A stretch of 5,478 nt of DNA from Spirochaetaceae bacterium. Its GTDB lineage: Bacteria > Spirochaetota > Spirochaetia > Treponematales > Treponemataceae. The DNA is taken from contig JAFNZQ010000104.1 in assembly GCA_017382775.1 (NCBI GenBank), forward strand, positions 1 to 5,478, given 5' to 3'. The notes under the pieces are model-generated. The model did no database searches, was not told the DNA's origin, and worked only from the letters and a program-made list of their open reading frames with translations. Shown piece by piece: positions 1 through 5,229 of this stretch (position 1 is the stretch's first letter; each line of letters starts with the position of its first letter). A program made the translations under genes and the position numbers.

Positions 1-1
1 C

Positions 2-1396
2 GGTCATGATGTGAGAATCGTAATGCCCCGTTATTACAAAATCGACAGGGATAAACTGGATAAATTACCCGCTCCCTTGGGAATTCCCCTGGGATTCGGA
101 GAAACATGGAATGCCGTTTACCAAACGATTTTGCCCGGTACGGAAAATGAGGGCGACGGTGTACCCGTTTATTTCATTGACAACGAATCCCTTTACGGAC
201 GCAGTGGCCTTTACGGTGAAGGTGGCGGAAGTTATGACGATAATGCTGCCCGTTTTGTAAACCTCACCCGTGGTGCTTTTCAGCTATGCAAAATGTTGGG
301 ATGGTATCCGGACATAATGCACACCCACGATTGGCAATCCGCCACCGCAGCCATGCTACTCAACACATGGGAAAAAGACGGCTATTTCACAAAAACCGGT
401 TCGGTTTTGACAATTCACAACTTGGGCTACCAAGGATGGTTCCCCAAGGAGGATATACATCTTTTCCAATTACAATGGGATGAATTTTACTCTTCCGGAT
501 TGGAAAAATCCGACAGCCTGAATTTTCTGAAATGCGGAATAATGAACAGCGATATAATCACCACCGTTTCTCCCACCTATGCCCGGGAAATCCTCGGTCC
601 CTTGGGAGAAGGTTTGCAAGGTGAATTATCCCAGCGTTCCGGCGACCTTTACGGAATACTGAACGGAATGGACTACGACGAGTGGAATCCCGAAACGGAT
701 AAATTCATTCAGCATAAATTCAGTGCCAAGGATTTATCCGGCAAGGCCAAAATGAAAGAACTGTTGCAAAAACGTTTTGGTTTGGAAGTGGATCCCAAAA
801 AGCCCCTTTTCGGAATTGTTTCCCGCTTTGCGGAACAAAAGGGATTTGGAGCACTTTGCGGTCCTGCCCACGGTTCATTGTACAGCATTTGTCGCGACAT
901 GGACGTTCAGTTCATAATTTTGGGTACCGGTGATTATTGGTGCGAACACGAACTTTCCGAACTTTCCGGAAAGTTGCCGAACTTGCGTGTCTTCGTGGGA
1001 TTTAACAACGAATTGGCCCATTCCATAGAGGCCGGTGCGGACTTCTTCCTCATGCCATCCGCCTACGAGCCTTGCGGTTTGAACCAAATGTACTCACTCC
1101 GTTACGGCACCCTCCCCATTGTTCGCAGTACAGGCGGACTTGCGGACACCGTGGAATGCTACAACGAGGCCACAGGTGACGGAACCGGCTTTGTTTTCAA
1201 TGATTTAACGCCCCGGGCCATTTACAATGTTTGCGGATGGGCAACTTGGGCTTGGTACGAAAAACAGGATCACATAAAGAAGATGCAGCAAAAAGCCATG
1301 GCGCAACGATTCTCCTGGGAAGATTCTGCCCGCAAATATGAAAACATCTACTTTGCAGCCTTTGAAAAACGTGCCAAATTCAGAAACTTGATTTAG
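2..1396 (+). CDS. glgA: Glycogen synthase, GT5 family (5' end missing at window edge)
   Basis: This enzyme transfers glucose from ADP-glucose (NDP-glucose) to the non-reducing end of a growing alpha-1,4-glucan in the cytoplasm. The reading frame is open to the left edge and begins with Gly-His-Asp-Val-Arg-Ile-Val-Met-Pro-Arg-Tyr, the usual GlgA text about 35-40 residues into the protein. The GTG at 11 is therefore an internal Val codon, and the N-terminal KxGGL loop lies outside the window. Counting that Val as residue 1, visible motifs are HTHDWQ (104-109), TIHNLGYQG (134-142), VSPTY (186-190), GILNGMDYDEWNP (215-227), SRFAEQKGF (271-279, the phosphate-binding lysine loop that opens the C-terminal Rossmann domain), EPCGL (353-357, with the conserved Glu) and STGGLADT (373-380). 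The C-terminus looks complete. cdd follows after 13 bp in the same direction, so co-transcription is likely although the pathways differ. Family assignment is very secure; the substrate nucleotide is inferred from bacterial homologues. Confidence 0.96.
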   Translation, partial: GHDVRIVMPRYYKIDRDKLDKLPAPLGIPLGFGETWNAVYQTILPGTENEGDGVPVYFIDNESLYGRSGLYGEGGGSYDDNAARFVNLTRGAFQLCKMLGWYPDIMHTHDWQSATAAMLLNTWEKDGYFTKTGSVLTIHNLGYQGWFPKEDIHLFQLQWDEFYSSGLEKSDSLNFLKCGIMNSDIITTVSPTYAREILGPLGEGLQGELSQRSGDLYGILNGMDYDEWNPETDKFIQHKFSAKDLSGKAKMKELLQKRFGLEVDPKKPLFGIVSRFAEQKGFGALCGPAHGSLYSICRDMDVQFIILGTGDYWCEHELSELSGKLPNLRVFVGFNNELAHSIEAGADFFLMPSAYEPCGLNQMYSLRYGTLPIVRSTGGLADTVECYNEATGDGTGFVFNDLTPRAIYNVCGWATWAWYEKQDHIKKMQQKAMAQRFSWEDSARKYENIYFAAFEKRAKFRNLI

Positions 1397-1397
1397 G

Positions 1398-1401
1398 GAG
1401 A
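1398..1401 (+). promoter_or_regulatory. Ribosome binding site for cdd
   Basis: GGAG lies just after the glgA stop codon and 8 nt before the ATG at 1410. It supports the first ATG as the start. Confidence 0.7.
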
Positions 1402-1409
1402 AGATTTTT

Positions 1410-1811
1410 ATGGAAATGAAAGAATTATTTGATCTCGCACTGAAAGCCGCGGAAGGGTCCTATTCACCCTATTCCGGCTTTCCCGTGGGAGCTGCCCTAT
1501 TGTGTAAAGACGGTAGCGTGGTAACCGGTGCCAACATTGAAAACCGTTCCTACGGATTGGCAAATTGTGCGGAACGAACGGCCATTTTCGCTGCCGTTGC
1601 CAACGGTAAACGGGAATTCACGGCATTGGCTGTGGCCACTCCCAAATCCGACTATCCCGTTGCACCCTGTGGTGCATGCCGCCAGGTTATCAGCGAATTT
1701 GCCGCTCCCGATATGCCGGTGGTTTTCGGACCATCTTGGGATAATCGGGTAGACACCACCTGTGCCGGAATTTACCCCTACGATTCTTTACACGAATTGG
1801 CAAAAAATTAG
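1410..1811 (+). CDS. cdd: Cytidine deaminase, small homotetrameric zinc type
   Basis: This enzyme hydrolytically deaminates cytidine and deoxycytidine to uridine and deoxyuridine in pyrimidine salvage. The protein has 133 residues, the normal length for the single-domain tetrameric class. Motifs are FPVGAAL (24-30), the substrate-binding NIENRSYG (42-49), CAER with zinc ligand Cys53 and catalytic Glu55, and PCGACRQ with zinc ligands Cys87 and Cys90. The three-cysteine zinc site is that of the tetrameric class, not the Cys2-His dimeric E. coli class. The ATG at 1410 is preceded by GGAG at 1398-1401 with 8 nt spacing; an ATG two codons later is less well placed. The gene starts 13 bp after glgA and probably shares its transcript. 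The C-terminus ends YPYDSLHELAKN instead of the common LLPGAF form, a mild variation. Confidence 0.96.
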   Translation: MEMKELFDLALKAAEGSYSPYSGFPVGAALLCKDGSVVTGANIENRSYGLANCAERTAIFAAVANGKREFTALAVATPKSDYPVAPCGACRQVISEFAAPDMPVVFGPSWDNRVDTTCAGIYPYDSLHELAKN

Positions 1812-1846
1812 TATATTGTTCTTAGGATAAGTCTATTCCGAAATAA

Positions 1847-1883
1847 TCGGCAAATCCCTTTGTTTTAAAGGGATTTATGCCGA
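1847..1883 (+). repeat. Hairpin between cdd and birA (possible weak terminator or 5' leader structure)
   Basis: Arms AAATCCCTTT (1852-1861) and AAAGGGATTT (1867-1876) are perfectly complementary with a 5-nt loop, GTTTT. The stem continues outward past a 2-nt bulge (AT, 1877-1878) with TCGGC (1847-1851) pairing GCCGA (1879-1883). It begins 36 nt after the cdd stop and ends 10 nt before the birA ribosome binding site. The downstream bases AAATTTAAATGG are not the unbroken T run of a classical intrinsic terminator. It could be a poor terminator, a transcript-stabilising 3' end for glgA-cdd, or a leader structure controlling birA. A smaller competing hairpin, CCGA (1838-1841) with TCGG (1847-1850), would use part of the same left arm. 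Confidence 0.7.
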
Positions 1884-1893
1884 AAATTTAAAT

Positions 1894-1898
1894 GGAGG
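1894..1898 (+). promoter_or_regulatory. Ribosome binding site deciding the birA start
   Basis: GGAGG sits 5 nt before the ATG at 1904. It overlaps and follows the in-frame ATG at 1892, which has no Shine-Dalgarno sequence of its own. This favours 1904, four codons inside the longest frame. Confidence 0.85.
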
Positions 1899-1903
1899 AA
1901 TCT

Positions 1904-2707
1904 ATGGGACAGACAACTTTACTTTTTTTGCCAAAAATCGAAGCGGTACTCAACCCCGATGCGTTGAAGTATTTCAGCGGAAAAATCCATATCTTGGGAG
2001 AAGTGGATTCCACAAACAAATATGCTAAACGTTTAGCTGAACGAGGCTGTGAAGACGGAACGGTTGTGGTGGCTGAATCACAAACGGAAGGACACGGCAG
2101 ACAGGGACGATCATTTTACTCTCCGGCCCACACCGGTCTTTATTTCTCCGTTGTTTTCAAGAAATTCCATAGCAAAACCGGGGAATTTAATCCCGCAACT
2201 TTCACAATGACAGCGGCGGTGGCAATTTGTCGTGCTGTAAAAAAGGTTTACGATGTGGATTGCGGAATAAAATGGCCCAACGACATTTATTGTAACGGAA
2301 AAAAGGTCGCAGGCATTCTCTGTGAGGGCGTTATGCGGCAAAACCGTTTGGAATCCGCCATTTTGGGCATAGGATTGAACGTAACCACCAGCGTTTTCCC
2401 CGATGAATTGAAAGATGTGGCTTCATCCATTGCTCCAAACAAGGAACTGCACCGCAACCATCTTCTTGCGGAAACTTTGAATGCATTTTTGGATCTTTCC
2501 ACCATGGATTTTGCCACGGAGATAATGAATGAATATCGGGCCGCATCCATTTTGACCGGAAAAAAGGTTACTGTACTTTCCGCCCGAGGGAATTTCTGCG
2601 CCATAGCCCAACGGGTTGAAGCCAACGGATTGCTCGTTGTAACCGATGAAAACGGAAAGGAAATTAGCCTCAACTCAGCGGAAGTTCACCTGCACTTGGA
2701 ACGATAG
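1904..2707 (+). CDS. birA: Biotin--[acetyl-CoA carboxylase] ligase, class I without DNA-binding domain
   Basis: This ligase makes biotinyl-5'-AMP from biotin and ATP, then transfers biotin to a lysine of biotin-accepting proteins such as acetyl-CoA carboxylase BCCP or biotin-dependent decarboxylases. The 267-residue protein has the full catalytic core: DSTN (35-38), the adenylate-binding loop GHGRQGR (63-69), KWPND (123-127), KKVAGIL (133-139) with the presumed catalytic Lys134, and IGLNV (156-160). A C-terminal SH3-like domain starts near GKKVTVL (219-225). There is no N-terminal winged helix, so this is a class I enzyme that should not repress biotin genes as E. coli BirA does. The start was placed at 1904 because of the GGAGG at 1894-1898. 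No convincing promoter was found in the 92-bp upstream gap. It may be read through from cdd, modulated by the hairpin, or use an atypical promoter. The symbol follows family usage. Confidence 0.95.
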   Translation: MGQTTLLFLPKIEAVLNPDALKYFSGKIHILGEVDSTNKYAKRLAERGCEDGTVVVAESQTEGHGRQGRSFYSPAHTGLYFSVVFKKFHSKTGEFNPATFTMTAAVAICRAVKKVYDVDCGIKWPNDIYCNGKKVAGILCEGVMRQNRLESAILGIGLNVTTSVFPDELKDVASSIAPNKELHRNHLLAETLNAFLDLSTMDFATEIMNEYRAASILTGKKVTVLSARGNFCAIAQRVEANGLLVVTDENGKEISLNSAEVHLHLER

Positions 2708-2750
2708 GATTTTTCGGTTTTCTCCTCAAAAAAGCATTCCATTCTGTTTT

Positions 2751-2799
2751 TCCCCTTGACAGTTTTGTTTTTTCGTGGTAAAATCTAACTGTGAGGGGA
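2751..2799. repeat. Imperfect dyad spanning the lexA promoter and start codon (candidate operator)
   Basis: Left arm TCCCCTTGACAGTT (2751-2764) and right arm AACTGTGAGGGGA (2787-2799) are inverted copies. Twelve Watson-Crick pairs form, plus a possible T2757/G2793 wobble pair, with G2758 left bulged. A 22-bp centre contains the -10 box. The left arm contains the whole -35 box and the right arm contains the GTG start codon and predicted +1. This placement suits repressor binding and lexA autoregulation, but the sequence matches none of the LexA boxes I know (CTGT-N8-ACAG, GAAC-N4-GTTC, TTTG-N5-CAAA), so the operator role is inference. Confidence 0.55.
2756..2784 (+). promoter_or_regulatory. 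Near-consensus sigma70-type promoter of lexA-holA
   Basis: A perfect -35 box TTGACA (2756-2761) is separated by exactly 17 bp from a -10 box TAAAAT (2779-2784, 5 of 6 consensus). An extended -10 TG lies at 2776-2777. Counting the last -10 base as -7 puts +1 at 2791, the G of the lexA GTG codon. The promoter lies in the 83-bp gap after birA and reads into lexA. The start point is predicted from spacing, not measured. Confidence 0.85.
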
Positions 2800-3405
2800 T
2801 TGACAGAAAAGCAATTAACCATTTTGCGATTTATTCGCGACTATTTAAGTCTCAACGAACACGCACCTTCTTTGCGTGAAATAGCGAATCATTTTAAGTT
2901 TACTCTTTCGTCGGTACAATTTACCGTGGATGCGCTTCAAAAAAAGGGCTTTGTCGCCCAAGTGAAAAACAAAGCCAGGTCCCTGCGCATTTTGATTGAT
3001 CCCGATGAAATTCCCAACAAGGTGGCGGAATTTATCAGCGTTCCTGTTTTGGGTAATGTCGCCGCCGGTTCGCCGATTTTTGCCGAAGAAAACATTCGGG
3101 AAACTCTGCAACTGCCACAAAAACTTTTGAAAAGCAACAGGGAATATTTCGCCTGCGAAGTTCGCGGTGACAGTATGATAAACGCGGGAATTTTCAATGG
3201 CGATTTGGCAATTATCGAAAAAAGCCAAACCGCACAAAACGGAGAAATCGTTGTGGCGGTTTTGGAGGATTCCATTACGTTGAAGCGTTTTTACAAAGAG
3301 CCTAATCGCATCCGTTTAGAGGCGGAAAATCCTGCATTCTCCCCTATTTTTTGCCAAAATGTGCGTGTCGCCGGTCGGCTGGCTCATATAATAAGGAATT
3401 ACTGA
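2791..3405 (+). CDS. lexA: LexA-type SOS repressor with self-cleaving S24 peptidase domain
   Basis: LexA represses DNA-damage genes until RecA filaments on single-stranded DNA trigger its self-cleavage. The 204-residue protein (family usually about 200-210) has an N-terminal winged helix (roughly 1-68; REIANHFKF with the recognition helix near 39-50, wing RSLRI at 63-67). A linker then leads to the cleavage region VAAGSP, with the scissile bond at Ala92-Gly93. The peptidase domain has catalytic Ser128 in RGDSM and Lys165 in TLKRF, and ends with the usual VAGRLAHIIR strand. The frame starts at GTG (2791) because MRGLTEKQ matches the LexA N-terminus. No ribosome binding site precedes it, and the promoter at 2756-2784 predicts a leaderless mRNA. 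The stop overlaps the holA start by one base. The recognition helix differs from the E. coli and Bacillus versions, which would suit an unfamiliar operator. Confidence 0.92.
   Translation: MRGLTEKQLTILRFIRDYLSLNEHAPSLREIANHFKFTLSSVQFTVDALQKKGFVAQVKNKARSLRILIDPDEIPNKVAEFISVPVLGNVAAGSPIFAEENIRETLQLPQKLLKSNREYFACEVRGDSMINAGIFNGDLAIIEKSQTAQNGEIVVAVLEDSITLKRFYKEPNRIRLEAENPAFSPIFCQNVRVAGRLAHIIRNY
3393..3397 (+). promoter_or_regulatory. Ribosome binding site deciding the holA start
   Basis: AAGGA lies inside the last codons of lexA, 7 nt before the ATG at 3405. Together with the one-base TGATG overlap it points to translational coupling and rejects the longer in-frame start at 3351. Confidence 0.8.
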
Positions 3406-4415
3406 TGGGAATTTATCTTTTTTGTGGAACCGAAGTCGGTGAAAAACAGGTGGCAATAGATAACCTCCAAAAAAATGCGGAAAAAAAGTTTGGCAAGGTG
3501 AACGTTTCCACCATGTATGCCTTCGAGGACACCGTGGCCGATGCCATTCAAGAATTATCCACTCCTTCCCTTTTCGGCGGAATTTCCTTTGTGGTGATGA
3601 AGTGTGCGGAAAAAATTCGGGAAAAATCCGATGTGGACGCCCTGCTTCGGTGGATTAAAAGTGACAATGACGGCATTTTGGTTCTCACTTCGGAATTTAA
3701 CTCCTTTGGAGAAATCAATAAACGCCTCGAAACTGCCGTTCCCGGCGGTAACAAAAAAATCTTTTGGGAAATGTTTGAAAATCAAAAGCCCTTGTGGGTG
3801 AAAAACTTTTTCGCCAAAAATTCCCGTAAAATCGAAACTGATGCCGTGGATTTGATTCTCAAAATGGTGGAAAACAACACCTTGGATTTAAGTGATAAAT
3901 GTTCCCGTTTTCTCACCGTTTTTCCTCCGGAACATGTAATAACCTCGGAAGATGTGGAAAATATTTTGTTTCACACAAAGGAGGAAACGGTTTTTTCCCT
4001 TTTCGATGCTATGGGGGACAGTTCCATGGAACCGGCTCAACGTATTTCCAATGCCTTTTCAATTTTACAAACTTTGCAACTGTCCTCGGATTCCGCCGGT
4101 TTCCAAATAGTCCTCTCCTTGGCATCTTGCTTTCGACGGCTGAAACAATGGCATTTTTTAAGCAAAAACGGTCTTATGAACGATGCTGAATTACGCAAAA
4201 ACGGTTTTTCCTCCAAAAAGGCACAAACTCAAATGGCTAAGGCCTCGAAAATTTGGAATTTATCGGAAACAAACACCGCTTTGGCTCAACTTTCGTCCTT
4301 TGACAAAATGCTGCGAACCACTCCGGGCTTCATGGATAAAATCCTCGTACAACTATGTGTTTACGGAGTTATGACGAAAAGGCCGGTGAATTTTCTGTCA
4401 CAAAGACTTTTGTAA
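3405..4415 (+). CDS. holA: DNA polymerase III, delta subunit (clamp loader)
   Basis: Delta opens the beta sliding clamp as part of the clamp-loader complex with gamma/tau (DnaX) and delta-prime, so that the clamp can be placed on primed DNA. The 336-residue product fits the HolA family length. It begins GIYLFCGTEVGEKQVAI, the usual first strand and degenerate P-loop-like region (Walker A residues are normally absent in delta). It continues through SLFGGISFVVMKCAEKI (55-71), a typical clamp-contact region. KEETVFSLFDAMGDSS (192-207) opens the C-terminal collar domain, and SCFRRLKQWHFLSKNG (241-256) is a highly characteristic delta motif. The start at 3405 is chosen over an in-frame ATG at 3351 because only 3405 has a ribosome binding site and family-like N-terminal sequence. 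The one-base overlap with lexA implies shared transcription, so delta could be under LexA control. It ends 5 bp from the convergent GerMN gene. Confidence 0.92.
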   Translation: MGIYLFCGTEVGEKQVAIDNLQKNAEKKFGKVNVSTMYAFEDTVADAIQELSTPSLFGGISFVVMKCAEKIREKSDVDALLRWIKSDNDGILVLTSEFNSFGEINKRLETAVPGGNKKIFWEMFENQKPLWVKNFFAKNSRKIETDAVDLILKMVENNTLDLSDKCSRFLTVFPPEHVITSEDVENILFHTKEETVFSLFDAMGDSSMEPAQRISNAFSILQTLQLSSDSAGFQIVLSLASCFRRLKQWHFLSKNGLMNDAELRKNGFSSKKAQTQMAKASKIWNLSETNTALAQLSSFDKMLRTTPGFMDKILVQLCVYGVMTKRPVNFLSQRLL

Positions 4416-4420
4416 AACAA

Positions 4421-5227
4421 TCAAAAATTCGCACGAGCGAGAGGGCGGCCAACCCATGCGCCGTCACTTCCCAAATATCCAACGATTTTATCCTCAATAA
4501 GGATTTGGACGCTTTTTATTGAAGGAAACTCGGTGGCGGTGAATACGACTTGCATCAACTGTCCCCGATAACCGTCGGCTCCATAGGGATTAAACTGGAA
4601 GGCATCATTGAAATTCAAAAAGGCCACGCCGTCTTCCACATATGCGGAAAGCAATTCCGAACCGCTGGGAATTAGGGACACCAAATTGTTGTCCACATCC
4701 GCGAGATCGGGACCGTTAAGAAGGCTTTTTATGGCACCGGTGAGAGGAGCCTCTGTTTGCAAAATACGTCTGTCCACCGGTTGTCGCACCAAAATTCCGT
4801 CTTTTTCGATTATGAGAAAACACAATTTTACCTTTTGGGTTTTTGCATTGTTGGGCAAAACTTCGGTATTAACGGGAGTTTCAATGGGCGTAACCTCTTC
4901 TTGGGGAGGAGGAGGTACAACTTCGGCTTCGGTTACCAACGTAAGGTCCTCTTTGTCGGTTGTACTTTCCACAATGGGTTCTATTTCCGCCTTAACCGTT
5001 TCCAAGGCAGGGATTTCCTCACCGGCATCGGGGCGGGAACGAACAACATCCTTGGCGGACTTATCTTCCGGTGTTCCGAAAACTGTTTCCACGAATTTTG
5101 TATCATCCAAGACCTTTTGGATACGTCCCATATTAAAAGCGAAGGCTACGATAATTACGAAGAAAGCGATGAACCACACCAAAAAGGTTTTGGCCATATT
5201 GCTTTTCTGCTTGTTTTTCCTTTGCAC
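4421..5227 (-). CDS. Membrane-anchored GerMN-domain protein
   Basis: The precise role is unknown. The 268-residue protein has a basic N-terminus (K/R-rich, 1-13), one hydrophobic segment (about 14-32: TFLVWFIAFFVIIVAF) acting as anchor or uncleaved signal, a long acidic and proline-rich linker (about 50-130, including PPPPQEE), and a C-terminal GerMN domain (about 133-255). Domain hallmarks are LLNGP (169-173), LIPSGSELLSAYVEDGVAFL (185-204), GQLMQVVFTATEFPSI (222-237) and VQILIEDK (240-247). GerMN domains occur in Bacillus GerM and in many extracytoplasmic proteins of non-sporulating bacteria, so this does not imply sporulation. The start is GTG (5227), with AGGTGA placed 7 nt upstream inside the preceding gene. 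The ATG at 5197 lacks a good ribosome site and would remove the basic N-region. The 2-bp gap to the flbB-like gene suggests coupling and a possible link to the flagellar motor or envelope. Confidence 0.88.
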   Translation of the reverse strand: MQRKNKQKSNMAKTFLVWFIAFFVIIVAFAFNMGRIQKVLDDTKFVETVFGTPEDKSAKDVVRSRPDAGEEIPALETVKAEIEPIVESTTDKEDLTLVTEAEVVPPPPQEEVTPIETPVNTEVLPNNAKTQKVKLCFLIIEKDGILVRQPVDRRILQTEAPLTGAIKSLLNGPDLADVDNNLVSLIPSGSELLSAYVEDGVAFLNFNDAFQFNPYGADGYRGQLMQVVFTATEFPSIKSVQILIEDKIVGYLGSDGAWVGRPLARANF

Positions 5228-5229
5228 AG

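Noticed and set aside
11..13. GTG as a possible start of glgA
   Set aside because: The frame is open upstream and reads Gly-His-Asp before it, matching the interior of GlgA. The true start is outside the window.
1797..1847. Possible promoter for birA (TTGGCA at 1797 or TTGTTC at 1817)
   Set aside because: No -10 box of reasonable match lies 16-18 bp downstream of either; the best is AATAAT at 19 bp.
1892..1903. Upstream in-frame ATG for birA
   Set aside because: It has no ribosome site of its own, and the GGAGG at 1894-1898 overlaps it and is ideally spaced for the ATG at 1904.
2744..2762. Classical E. coli-type SOS box (CTGT-N8-ACAG) at the lexA promoter
   Set aside because: CTGT and ACAG are separated by 11 bases here and 10 in the second copy, not 8, so I do not call a classical box. 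It is reported only as a repeated unit.
3351..3404. Extended N-terminus of holA starting inside lexA
   Set aside because: The extra 18 residues are the shifted-frame reading of the lexA end. The HolA-like sequence begins at the ATG at 3405, which has AAGGA 7 nt upstream.
4429..4440. Terminator for the GerMN gene: TCGC-ACGA-GCGA followed on the - strand by ATTTTTG
   Set aside because: A 4-bp stem is too weak, and it lies in the last codons of the gene.
4903..4915. Strong ribosome-site-like GGGGAGGAGGAGG on the + strand
   Set aside because: It is the complement of the proline codons in the linker of the - strand GerMN protein, with no credible gene after it.
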